This document shows positions 53,968 to 62,026 of a stretch of 64,000 bases of DNA, piece after piece. The stretch spans positions 3,472,001 to 3,536,000 of the forward strand of contig NZ_CP108055.1 in assembly GCF_036174265.1 (NCBI RefSeq). The letters are read 5' to 3'. This DNA is from Streptomyces sp. NBC_00285. GTDB taxonomy: Bacteria > Actinomycetota > Actinomycetes > Streptomycetales > Streptomycetaceae. The notes beneath the pieces were generated by a model. That model saw nothing but the letters and a program-made list of their open reading frames with translations, was not told the DNA's origin and did not search any database. Each line of letters starts with the position of its first letter. Position 1 is the first letter of the stretch. The position numbers and the translations under genes were made by a program.

Positions 53968-54698
53968 CCCCGGCCCCTCTCCATGAACGCGTCCATGAGC
54001 CGGCCCACGACTTCCGCTTGTGCGGGGGTGTACTCGGCGAGCAGCGCCTCCTTGAACCCGGTCACGACCGCCCCGTCCTCGGGGATTGCGGCGAACAGTT
54101 CCTCGGGGACGGCTGCCATCAGGTCAGCTGCCAGAGGTGCGATCCGCGGATCGTCGGCGGGGGCTTCGGCGAGCGCGTCGAGGCGCTCATACAGTTCGAC
54201 GACCGCGGGATCGGCGACCAGTGTTCCGAGCAGCGCGAAAATCTCTTGGCTACTGGAGCTGGTGGCGTCCATCAGCGTGAGGTACTCGCGGTCCTTGGCC
54301 GCGCTCGGAGAGTCTGTCCTGGGGGCCTGCGCCAGCAGTGCGGCGAGGGCGGGTGAGACGGGCCCGGTCGCGCCGGGCGGCTCAGCGAGCAGGGCGCTGA
54401 GCCGGCGGCGGCGCTCCCGGATGTCGGCTTCCTGGCGGGCCAGGTCGGCGTCGAGTTCCTCCAACACCTCGGCCAGTTCGCGCCCGGCATCATCGGCGAG
54501 GGCGTCGCGCACTTCATCGAGGCTGAGGCCGAGTTCGGTGAGCCTGCGCACCCGGGCGAGCATGACGGCATCACGGACGCTGTAGGCCCGGTAGCCGTTG
54601 GGGCGCCGCTCCGGTTCCGGAAGCAGCCCGACATGGTGGTAGTGCCGGATCGCCCGGGTGGTGAGCCCTACGAGCGCGGCGATCTCTCCGATTCGCAT
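53964..54698 (-). CDS. MerR-family regulator
   Basis: 244 residues. HTH MRIGEIAALVGLTTRAIRHYHHVGLLPEPER and GYRAYSVRDAVMLARVRRLT, then a coiled coil (EVLEELDADLARQEADIRERRRRL, in part) and a TipAS-like or effector domain. ATG 54698 lies 6 nt after the -10 box, so the mRNA is probably leaderless. The operon contains the membrane protein gene. Confidence 0.88.
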   Translation of the reverse strand: MRIGEIAALVGLTTRAIRHYHHVGLLPEPERRPNGYRAYSVRDAVMLARVRRLTELGLSLDEVRDALADDAGRELAEVLEELDADLARQEADIRERRRRLSALLAEPPGATGPVSPALAALLAQAPRTDSPSAAKDREYLTLMDATSSSSQEIFALLGTLVADPAVVELYERLDALAEAPADDPRIAPLAADLMAAVPEELFAAIPEDGAVVTGFKEALLAEYTPAQAEVVGRLMDAFMERGRG

Positions 54699-54704
54699 GC
54701 CGCC

Positions 54705-54735
54705 AGTAGAAACCCTGCCGTTGCGTCAAGGTCAA
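54705..54735 (-). promoter_or_regulatory. MerR-type promoter with 19-bp spacer
   Basis: Minus strand: -35 TTGACC (54735-54730) and -10 TCTACT (54710-54705) are separated by 19 bp, the long spacing that MerR proteins correct by twisting DNA. The spacer holds an imperfect dyad CCTTGACG-CAA-CGGCAGG. Start codon six bases beyond the -10. Confidence 0.65.
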
Positions 54736-54835
54736 GCGCTGAAAGCATCGTCGGGTGCAAACCGATTCAAGCGCGTCTACACACCGGAGTGGTACGTCTT
54801 CGTCAGCGCACATATCTGGCCAGAGTCCGCTCCCG

Positions 54836-55017
54836 CTACCCCTCGTCGCCCTCGTCGAGTTCGTCGAGTTCGTCGAGTTCGTCGAGTTCGTCGAGTTCGT
54901 CGAGTTCGTCGAGTTCGTCGAGTTCGAGTATGTCCGGGTCGCGCAGCGGGCGTAGGGCGCCGCCGGCCGGGGTGGAGGCGGTGAAGTTGTAGCGGCCCAG
55001 GAAACGAGAGCGTGCTC
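54836..55017 (-). mobile_element. Tn3-family transposase C-terminal remnant with expanded acidic tail
   Basis: Minus strand reads RFLGRYNFTASTPAGGALRP, LRDPDILELDELDEL and further DEL units, ending DEGDEG and TAG at 54838. GRYxF...LRPLRDP is the usual end of Tn3-type TnpA. The rest of the gene is absent. The tail has grown by the 9-bp repeat listed separately. Confidence 0.6.
54852..54923. repeat. 9-bp tandem repeat, eight units (TCGTCGAGT)
   Basis: Eight perfect units in tandem; in the transposase frame they code for repeated Asp-Glu-Leu. Likely replication slippage in non-functional DNA. Confidence 0.85.
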
Positions 55018-55069
55018 TCCGGGGGCCAGAAGCTCAGCCGCCTCGCCACCGTCGCGCCGATAGGGCAGC

Positions 55070-55210
55070 CCCACGCCGGTCCCGTCATTGTCGGCTTCGA
55101 CGCCGACTCCAACACCCTGCCGGCCATCGAGGCGGGCGCGGGTTAACTGCTCAAGGACGCCCCGGGCGACGAGTTCTTCACGGCCGTCCGCGCGAGGGCC
55201 AACGGCCGCA
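55070..55210 (+). pseudogene. Response-regulator receiver fragment with in-frame stop
   Basis: Reads GFDADSNTLPAIEAGAG, TAA at 55144-55146, LLKDAPGDEFFTAVRARANG. This is the alpha4-beta5 part of a NarL-type receiver, with a stop where GYLLKD has Tyr (TAC to TAA). No acceptor Asp region or HTH remains. Confidence 0.65.
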
Positions 55211-55500
55211 CCGCTAGTGCCCACACAGCAGGTGAATCGGGCAACGAGTCGCCCGGCCTGGACACCGCTGCGCCCTCTCGGCCCCTGTACGGCCCCTGGG
55301 CCTTGGCATCGGCCCTCGGGGAGTCGCCCGGCCGGCGAGTGACGACCTCGATCACCCACTCCGCCGCAGGTCAGAGGGGTTGAATCCCCCCGGAACGCCG
55401 CCGGACCCCAAACCCACGAGCAGCGGATTCAGTCCGCCCAGGCAAAGTTGACGATCCGCCACCCAAAAATGAACGTTTCAGCAGGTCAGAAGCCTGCACA
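55211..55500. other. Gap with decayed repeat sequence
   Basis: No gene. From about 55415 it matches the repeat flank (GAGCAGCGGATTCAGTCCG, CCACCCAAAAATGAACG) leading into the third tRNA 3' half. Confidence 0.4.
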
Positions 55501-55547
55501 GGTGGGGCGGGTGACACTCGAACCCACGGCCGACGGATTATGAGTCC
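55501..55547 (-). other. tRNA 3'-half, attachment-site-like, copy 3 (mutated)
   Basis: As copies 1 and 2, but the T-stem is damaged (GTGACACTCG instead of GTGGGACTCG on the plus strand). Flanks resemble the long repeats for about 90 nt left and 40 nt right. Confidence 0.7.
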
Positions 55548-55856
55548 ATTGGGGATCTTGGCGGTCCTTGCCGATCAATGCCAATCTTGGCAGTTTTCCC
55601 AGCTCAGAAGGGGTTTGGCACCTCGCCCCTTCTCGGCCCTTGTCAGTCTTTTCCGATCCTTGTGTCCAACCTGCGTCCAGAACGCGTCCCGGATGGGCAC
55701 GCGCACTCGGTTCACGGACCCTCTCCCTAGCTGAGGAGCGGGTCTCGAAACCATGCGCAGCGGATTCCCTTTCCGGCTTTGCTGCACACCGGATGTGTCT
55801 TGGTTTCAGAGGGTGGTTCGTGAGGTGATGTCCCTTTCCAGGCGAGGTTGGGGGCA
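55548..55856. other. Gap without recognisable genes
   Basis: After about 40 nt of repeat-like sequence the region shows nothing I can assign. Confidence 0.3.
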
Positions 55857-56091
55857 GGGGTCTGGCTGCGCGGCAAGCGGATCGGGGGGTGCATCGCCCG
55901 CAAGGGCGTCGAGTCCAGCGAACGCTGAGTGCGACGCCGCTGGGTCATCGAGCGGACGCGGTCCTGGCTGTCCGGTTACCGACGCTTGAGCCCCTGCTAC
56001 GACACAATCCCCGCAACTACCTGGCCTTTCTCGGACTCGCCGCCGTCCTCTGCTGCTACAAACGGCTCATCCGCCTCACCACTCAGGACAC
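55857..56091 (+). mobile_element. IS5-type transposase C-terminal remnant
   Basis: Across three frames: VWLRGKRIGGCIARKGVESS, RRRWVIERTRSWLSGYRRLS and NPRNYLAFLGLAAVLCCYKR, then LIRLTT. This is the end of IS5-family (IS427-like) transposases. A stop near 55928 and a shift near 56005 disable it. No terminal repeats identified. Confidence 0.7.
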
Positions 56092-56095
56092 GGTC

Positions 56096-56809
56096 TCAGG
56101 AGAGCAGCGGGGTGAGTTGGTCTGCGTGGTCGCGGAGGACCGGGAGTAGTTCGGTGCCCAGTTTCTGGATGCGGTCGGGTGGAGCGCACAGTGCGAGGCC
56201 CGCGACGAGCACGCTGGTTGCGGGGTTACGGATGGCGACGGCGAGGCAGCCGCGATCGAGGCGGAGTTCGCCGAGTTGGCTGGCGACTCCGGTGTCGGAT
56301 ACGGCGGCGAGTTCGTGTGAGAGGCGAGCGGTGTCGGTGATGGTGTGCTCGGTGAGGTGCCGCAGGTCGTGCGCTCCGGCGCGGCGGGTGGACTGGTCGG
56401 CGAGGAGGAGTTTGCCGAGGGAGGAGGCGTGCGGGTGGCGGGCGAGGAGGGTGCCATCAGTGGGCGGGTGGTCGGGATCGGGATCGGTCAGGGTGAGGCG
56501 TCCGCCTGTGTAGGCGGCCAGGTGAACTCCCCAGCGCACCCGGTGCCTGAGTGCGGTGACCACGGCGCGGGCGGCGGCGCAGGGTTCGGGCACTTGGGAG
56601 AGGGAGAGCCGGGCGGCGCGGCGGCCGAGGGCGAAGCCCCGCAGGTCGGGGAGGCGGACCAGGTACTCCTCGGCCACGAGTAGGTTGAGCAGGCGGTAGG
56701 TGGTTGCGGGCGGCAGCCGCAGAGCGGTGGAGATCTCCTTCGCGGTCACCCCGGGGCCGGCGGCCACGACCTGTTCCAGTACGTGCAGCGCGTTGCCCTG
56801 GGTGCTCAT
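56096..56809 (-). CDS. IclR-family regulator
   Basis: 237 residues from ATG 56809. Winged HTH: ALHVLEQVVAAGPGVTAKEI, LRLPPATTYRLLNLLVAEEY. The effector domain includes HPHASSLGKLLLAD and GELRLDRGCLAVAIRNP, as in IclR. ATG overlaps the permease stop (ATGA), so it is made with the APC permease and probably senses its substrate or a product. Confidence 0.85.
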   Translation of the reverse strand: MSTQGNALHVLEQVVAAGPGVTAKEISTALRLPPATTYRLLNLLVAEEYLVRLPDLRGFALGRRAARLSLSQVPEPCAAARAVVTALRHRVRWGVHLAAYTGGRLTLTDPDPDHPPTDGTLLARHPHASSLGKLLLADQSTRRAGAHDLRHLTEHTITDTARLSHELAAVSDTGVASQLGELRLDRGCLAVAIRNPATSVLVAGLALCAPPDRIQKLGTELLPVLRDHADQLTPLLS

Positions 56810-58320
56810 CTGAACCGGCCGGGGACGGGAGTTCGTGGGTGGTCGTCGAGCACGTCGGCTATGGACGTCTCGTCGTATACGCCGATGCCCGCGAGCCGGT
56901 CGGGCAGGCGGCGGCGCAGCCACCCGTACCAGGCCAGCGCCGCCGCGCCGAGCACCGCGAACGTCAGGGCGAACGCGCCGCCCGGCACCGAGACGGCGAA
57001 CGCCCCCAGCGCGATGAGCAGCACCGGCACGACCGCCAGGGCGACGGCCACCGGCCCGGGGGTCGACTCGCCAATGTTGCGCAGGAAGAGCGGTACGGCC
57101 AGGCAGACCAGCAGGTAGGCGAGAAGGTAGCCGACGGTGGAAGCCTGGAGCAACAGATCCAGGACCCGTTCGGCCGGGACACCGCCACCGATCATGGCCG
57201 CCGGCAACACGGTCGTCACCGGGAGCGCCACCGCGATGGCGAGGTGCGGAGTGCGGTGAACGCGATGGGTGCGGCGCAGTCCACGGGGCGCGAGGCCCTC
57301 GGTACCGAGCGAGAACAGCACCCGGACCAGGGCGTTGGCGGTCGCGAGCGCGCAGGCCAGGAAGGAGCTGGCGATGCCCGCGTCCAACAGGGGCGATACC
57401 CAGGGCAGTCGCTGTGCCGAAGCCAGGACGCCGAGGGGCAGCACGCGGGCGTCCTCGGTCAGGCTTACCTGGACGGCCGCCGCACACACGTACATGACGC
57501 CCGCGACACCTGCGGTCCACATCACCGCGCGGGGGACGGAGCGGAACGGGCGGCGAGCCTCGACTCCGAGGGCCGCCGCGGACTCGAAGCCGATGAAGGC
57601 AGCGAGGGCGGGAACTACCGCGGCGGCCACTCCGCCGAAGCCGCCGGCCGGTTCCGCGGCGTGCGCGGAGGGGGTCGGCAGCCGAGAGACGTCGCCGCCG
57701 AGCAGGAGGCCGAACACCGTCAGCATCAAAGTGATCGACAGCCCTTCGACGAGCAGCACCACCCCGGCGGAGAGCCGGATGCCGCGGACCGCGCAGGCCG
57801 CGACGACAAGGCCCAGCAGCACTGTCGTGGCGGCCACCGAGACCCCGGCCGACGCTCCGGTACGGCCCAGCAGCGCATGCAGGTGGATCGCCGCCCCCGC
57901 GAGCGCCGCCGAGACCAGCAGTGCGTAACCGACCAGCAGCGCGCAGGCGCAGGCGAAGGCCCCGGCGGGTCCCAAGCCCTTGGCGGCCAGGCTGTACAGC
58001 GACCCGGCGGCGGCCATGCGCCGGGTGAACTGCCCGATGCATCCGGCGATGAGAAGCGCGACGACGGTGGCGATGACGAACGACCAGACCGTGCCGCTTC
58101 CGGCGGTGGATGCGGCGATCGCAGGCGTGGCGGCCATCCCCGCCGTTGGAGCGGCAGCGGACACCGACTGGGCGAATACCTGGATCGGCCCGAGGGTGCG
58201 CCGGTCCAGGCCCGGAAAGCGCGGGCCTGGACGCAACGTGGGCTGCTCCGTCTGGATCGTCATGGGCGGCACGGTAAGCGGCGCGACTGTTGCCGGACGT
58301 GTCGGAGAGGCGTCCGGCAT
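56806..58320 (-). CDS. APC-superfamily amino acid/amine permease
   Basis: 504 residues from ATG 58320, with GAGGA five bases upstream; ATG 58263 is a weaker alternative. Twelve to thirteen membrane segments. FAQSVSAAAPTAGMAATPA and AAVVPALAAFIGFESAAALG (helix 6 with conserved Gly-Phe-Glu) are APC marks. It takes up amino acids or amines by proton symport. In an operon with the overlapping IclR gene. Confidence 0.9.
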   Translation of the reverse strand: MPDASPTRPATVAPLTVPPMTIQTEQPTLRPGPRFPGLDRRTLGPIQVFAQSVSAAAPTAGMAATPAIAASTAGSGTVWSFVIATVVALLIAGCIGQFTRRMAAAGSLYSLAAKGLGPAGAFACACALLVGYALLVSAALAGAAIHLHALLGRTGASAGVSVAATTVLLGLVVAACAVRGIRLSAGVVLLVEGLSITLMLTVFGLLLGGDVSRLPTPSAHAAEPAGGFGGVAAAVVPALAAFIGFESAAALGVEARRPFRSVPRAVMWTAGVAGVMYVCAAAVQVSLTEDARVLPLGVLASAQRLPWVSPLLDAGIASSFLACALATANALVRVLFSLGTEGLAPRGLRRTHRVHRTPHLAIAVALPVTTVLPAAMIGGGVPAERVLDLLLQASTVGYLLAYLLVCLAVPLFLRNIGESTPGPVAVALAVVPVLLIALGAFAVSVPGGAFALTFAVLGAAALAWYGWLRRRLPDRLAGIGVYDETSIADVLDDHPRTPVPGRFR

Positions 58321-58473
58321 GTTTCCTCGCCTGAGAGTGAACGGCGCCGGTTTTCCCGTTACGGATGACAGCCGCTTGACGCTCCGGTGACGGTCCGGCA
58401 ACCGCGAGGCTCCAGTGTGTGCGGCAGTCCCCGCTCCCAGCGCCCCCGGGCGCCACTCCCTCATGGAGGTCGG

Positions 58474-59907
58474 ATGTCCGCCGATCGTGCGGCACCCACG
58501 CTGACCGGTTCCCTCGGCACCGGTTCGATCGTCTTCATGGTGGTGGCCGCGGCCGCCCCACTCACCGTCGTCAGCGGCACGGTCCCGCTGGGCATCGCGC
58601 TGGGCGACCGGGCCGCCTTCCCCGCCACGTTTGTGATCTGCTGCGTGATCCTGCTGCTGTTCGCCGTCGGCTACGGCGCGATGACCCGCCACGTGCCGCA
58701 GGCCGGCGCTTTTTACACCTACGTGCAGCACGGCCTGGGCCGGCCGACCGGTCAGGGCGCCGCCTACCTGGCCCTGGTCACCTACACCGCCGTACAACTG
58801 GCGGTGTACGGCTACCTGGGGGCGGTGGCCGCCGACCTGGTGCAGCACTACGGCGGACCGTCGCTTCCATGGTGGCTGTGGGCGGTGGTCGCCCTGGCCG
58901 GTGTCGGATTCCTCGGCTACCGGCACATCGACGTGAGCGGCAAAGTGCTCGGCGTCCTGCTGCTGGGCGAGGTGGGAGTCGTTCTCGCCCTGGACGCCGT
59001 GGTCGTCGTACGCGGGGGTGGCTCGTCGGGGCTTTCCACCGCGTTCCTGCAGCCCGAACAGGTCGGCTCCGGCTCGCTCGGCCTGGGCCTCGTCTTCGCC
59101 ATCGCCAGCTACCTCGGATTCGAGGCCACCGCCGTCTTCCGCGACGAGGCCCGCGATCCGCACCGTACGATCCCGCGCGCCACGTACCTGTCCCTTCTGC
59201 TGATCGGTGGCTTCTACACACTGTCGAGCTGGGCGCTGGTGTCGGCCTGGGGCGACGACCAAGCCGTTCGGGCGGCAACAACCGACCCGGGCGGCATGCT
59301 GCTGACCACGATGCAGCACCATCTCGGCTCCGCGGTGGCGGACATCGCCCAAGTACTGCTGCTGACCAGCCTGTTCGCCGCTGCCCTGTCCTTCCACAAC
59401 GTACTGGCCCGCTACGGCCACTCCCTGGGAACCTCGGGCCTGCTCCCTCGGCTGAGCGGCAGCCGCCACCCACGGCACGGCTCGCCACACATGGCCTCGC
59501 TGCTGCAGTCGGCCTGCGCAGCGGTATTGGTGGCTGTCTGCGCGGTGACGGGGATGGACCCGGTCACCCAGGTCTTCGCCTGGCTCGCCGGCACCGCGAC
59601 CCTGGGCATCCTGCTGCTCATGAGCCTGACCTGCCTGGCCGTCATCGTCTACTTCCGCCGCACCCGCCGGGACCCGCGCACCTGGCACACCGTGGTCGCC
59701 CCGGGCCTCGGTCTGCTGGGCCTGGCCGGCTGCCTGGTGCTCGCGGTCGCGAACTTCCCTCTGCTCATAGGTGGTTCGACCACGCTGGCGACTGCCCTGG
59801 GTGCCGTACCACTGGGGGCCTTCGCGGTTGGCGTACTCCTGGCACTGTGGCGGCGGCCACGGAACCTGGAGACCGCCGTCGCACAGCCTGTCCCCGAGAC
59901 CGCCTGA
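58474..59907 (+). CDS. APC-superfamily permease, second copy
   Basis: 477 residues from ATG 58474 after GGAGGT. TGSIVFMVVAAAAPLTVVSG in helix 1, AFYTYVQHGLGRPTGQGA, and SYLGFEATAVFRDEARDPHR in helix 6 define the APC family. It is divergent from the first APC permease. Together with the amine oxidase to the right it suggests use of amines as nitrogen or carbon source. Confidence 0.9.
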   Translation: MSADRAAPTLTGSLGTGSIVFMVVAAAAPLTVVSGTVPLGIALGDRAAFPATFVICCVILLLFAVGYGAMTRHVPQAGAFYTYVQHGLGRPTGQGAAYLALVTYTAVQLAVYGYLGAVAADLVQHYGGPSLPWWLWAVVALAGVGFLGYRHIDVSGKVLGVLLLGEVGVVLALDAVVVVRGGGSSGLSTAFLQPEQVGSGSLGLGLVFAIASYLGFEATAVFRDEARDPHRTIPRATYLSLLLIGGFYTLSSWALVSAWGDDQAVRAATTDPGGMLLTTMQHHLGSAVADIAQVLLLTSLFAAALSFHNVLARYGHSLGTSGLLPRLSGSRHPRHGSPHMASLLQSACAAVLVAVCAVTGMDPVTQVFAWLAGTATLGILLLMSLTCLAVIVYFRRTRRDPRTWHTVVAPGLGLLGLAGCLVLAVANFPLLIGGSTTLATALGAVPLGAFAVGVLLALWRRPRNLETAVAQPVPETA

Positions 59908-59954
59908 TCGCCTTGCCCTACGACCGATGCCGTCCACGGCGTGCACGGCGACCC

Positions 59955-60584
59955 TCAGCCGTGAGAGCCCGGCGTATCACGCGCTGCCGGACGCTCCATG
60001 AGCCGGAGCGAGAATTCGAGCGCACGATCGACCCGCGTCCGGTCCCCGGACACGAGGAGGTCGAGCTGGAGTCCCCTGACCTGGGCGAGCAGGAGCGTGG
60101 CGAGTGCTGAGGCATCCTCGGACGGCCAGCCGTCCTGCATGAGCCTTCCGATGAGGATGTCCAGCCAGTCGCCGACAAGCGATCGCGCCGAGCCACGGTC
60201 GCCTTCCGGCTTCCAGCCGTTGTACCCGACCATCTCGAACAGGAGCAGGAATTGACGCTGCTCCCGGGGCTCGCACAGCCGCGGCCACAGAGCCTTCACC
60301 AGCTCGGCTGCCGAATTGGCCGCGCGCAGCTCCTCGTCACCGGTCAGCCGGTCGGCGAGGTCGGTGCGGATCTTGTCCACGACGCTCGTGATCAGCTCCT
60401 CCTTCGAGGAGAAGTGCCGCAGCAGCGTCGCGTGGGTGACTCCGAGTGCCTGGGCCAGCGGCCGCAGGGACAGGTCGGTGACGCCGTGGGCCAGGACGTA
60501 CTCAGTAACCGCCGCCAGTAGCTCCGGTCTCCGGTGCTGGAAGCGGAGTGTTCTCCCGTCGACCCGTTCTGTACTCATCGCCAC
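59955..60584 (-). CDS. TetR-family regulator, divergent from the serine hydrolase
   Basis: 209 residues if GTG 60584 is used (GAGG four bases upstream); ATG 60578 is equally possible. HTH: AVTEYVLAHGVTDLSLRPLA, ALGVTHATLLRHFSSKEEL. A 29-nt double dyad lies in the 208-nt divergent region. It probably controls the serine hydrolase-amine oxidase operon. Confidence 0.88.
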   Translation of the reverse strand: MAMSTERVDGRTLRFQHRRPELLAAVTEYVLAHGVTDLSLRPLAQALGVTHATLLRHFSSKEELITSVVDKIRTDLADRLTGDEELRAANSAAELVKALWPRLCEPREQRQFLLLFEMVGYNGWKPEGDRGSARSLVGDWLDILIGRLMQDGWPSEDASALATLLLAQVRGLQLDLLVSGDRTRVDRALEFSLRLMERPAARDTPGSHG

Positions 60585-60618
60585 AGATCCTCACTCCACG
60601 CCAAAGGGACAATAAGCG

Positions 60619-60647
60619 TACCAAGTGGTTATCCTAACCGAGTGGTA
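60619..60647. promoter_or_regulatory. 29-nt double-dyad operator (TACCA-N3-GGTTA-N3-TAACC-N3-TGGTA)
   Basis: All four 5-bp blocks are exactly symmetric around the centre, as expected for a TetR-family site binding one or two dimers. It lies between the TetR start (60584) and the hydrolase start (60793). Confidence 0.7.
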
Positions 60648-60792
60648 CTGCTACTTTCCGCGTATCGGCCCTGCTCCAGCCCGTTGTCCACGCAAGCCCC
60701 GACGTTGGGCTCAGCCGGCGGTGAGCCCACTCCCCTCGATGAGGCGGGCAGTGGTGAGCGCCGATCTCCTCCTCACCGATCGAAGGACGACC

Positions 60793-61950
60793 ATGACCGA
60801 TCAGAAGCGCCAGACCCTGGCCGATCTCAACCTCTTCACCGGGGCGCCGCAGCACGAGAACTTCTCCCGGGTGAAGGACCTGCTCGACACCCGCGAGATG
60901 GCTTCTTCGTCCAAGCCCCACGCTTTGCCGCAGGGTGATCCGATCGGCCTGCCGGAGACCTACGAGTTCGACGGCACCGTGCGATCGGCCGAGGAGTTCA
61001 TGGCCGACACCGACACGGCGGCATTGCTCGTCCTCATCGATGGCGTCACCCGGTACGAGCGCTACGCCCTGACCGGCGGACCGGACGTCCAGTGGCTGTC
61101 GATGTCGGTGGCCAAGAGCTTCCTCTCGGCGCTCGTCGGGATCGCGGTCGCTGAAAGACACATCGGGAGCATCGACGAGCCGATCAGCTCCTACGTGCCG
61201 GTGCAACCCGGTTCCGCGTACGACGGCGTATCCATCAAGAACGTGCTGCGGATGTCCTCGGGCGCCCGCTGGAACGAGGACTACAACGACCCGACCTCGG
61301 ACGTCTACCTGCTCACCATGGCCGCGCTGGGCATCGGCGGAACGCTCGACGACTTCGTCGCCACCATGGTCCGCGAGAGCGAGCCAGGCACCCTGTGTCG
61401 CTACAACTCGGGCGAGACACAGGTGCTGGGAGCGCTCGTGGCACGGGCCACCGGACGTTCGGTCGCGGACTACATGCGGGAGAAGCTGGGCGAGCCCCTC
61501 GGTATGGCCGAGCCCGGCTACTGGATCGTGGACCCCGCCGGCACGGAGCTGTCCTTCGCCGGCCTCAACCTGACCGCCCGCGACTACGCGAGGCTCGGCG
61601 AGCTCTACCGCAATGGTGGCGTGTGGCAGGGCCGGCAGATCGTCCCGGCGGACTGGGTGCGCGACTCCGTGACCGTCGCCGCCCCTCATCTGGAGCCCGG
61701 CCGGCCCCTGGTCGGCGGGCACCACTTCGACCTGGGCTATGGCTACCAGTGGTGGATCCCAGCCGGGAACCGCGGCGAGTTCAGCGCTATCGGCGTCTAC
61801 AACCAGTTCGTCTACGTCGACCCGGCCAGCAACACGACCATCGTGAAGCTGTCCGCCAACCGCAGATACGGGACGTCCAGCGAGGAGTCCACCAACCGCG
61901 AGATGGAAACCGTCGCCTTCCTGCGAGCAATCGCCCAGCACGACCACTGA
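60793..61950 (+). CDS. Beta-lactamase-fold serine hydrolase (NylB/class C-like)
   Basis: 385 residues from ATG 60793 after GAAGGACG. SxxK motif SMSVAKSFLSALVG, YxN-type motif CRYNSGETQVLGALVARATG, EKLGEPLGMAEPGYWI, and a C-terminal HFDLGYGYQWWIP. The set resembles 6-aminohexanoate-dimer hydrolase and related amidases/esterases more than penicillinases. No signal peptide, so cytosolic. Likely co-transcribed with the amine oxidase. Confidence 0.85.
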   Translation: MTDQKRQTLADLNLFTGAPQHENFSRVKDLLDTREMASSSKPHALPQGDPIGLPETYEFDGTVRSAEEFMADTDTAALLVLIDGVTRYERYALTGGPDVQWLSMSVAKSFLSALVGIAVAERHIGSIDEPISSYVPVQPGSAYDGVSIKNVLRMSSGARWNEDYNDPTSDVYLLTMAALGIGGTLDDFVATMVRESEPGTLCRYNSGETQVLGALVARATGRSVADYMREKLGEPLGMAEPGYWIVDPAGTELSFAGLNLTARDYARLGELYRNGGVWQGRQIVPADWVRDSVTVAAPHLEPGRPLVGGHHFDLGYGYQWWIPAGNRGEFSAIGVYNQFVYVDPASNTTIVKLSANRRYGTSSEESTNREMETVAFLRAIAQHDH

Positions 61951-62026
61951 ACCAGCGGCAACGCAGCCGCCCGGGCCGACGACAAGCGATGTCTCCGTAG
62001 CAACGAACTTTCACAAAGGAAGCGCC

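Noticed and set aside
54852..54923. CRISPR-like array
   Set aside because: Units are 9 bp with no spacers and no cas genes; it is a simple tandem repeat.
58321..59946. Upstream extension of the APC permease frame to 59946
   Set aside because: It runs antisense through the second APC permease gene; ATG 58320 has a strong ribosome site and starts the family-like sequence.
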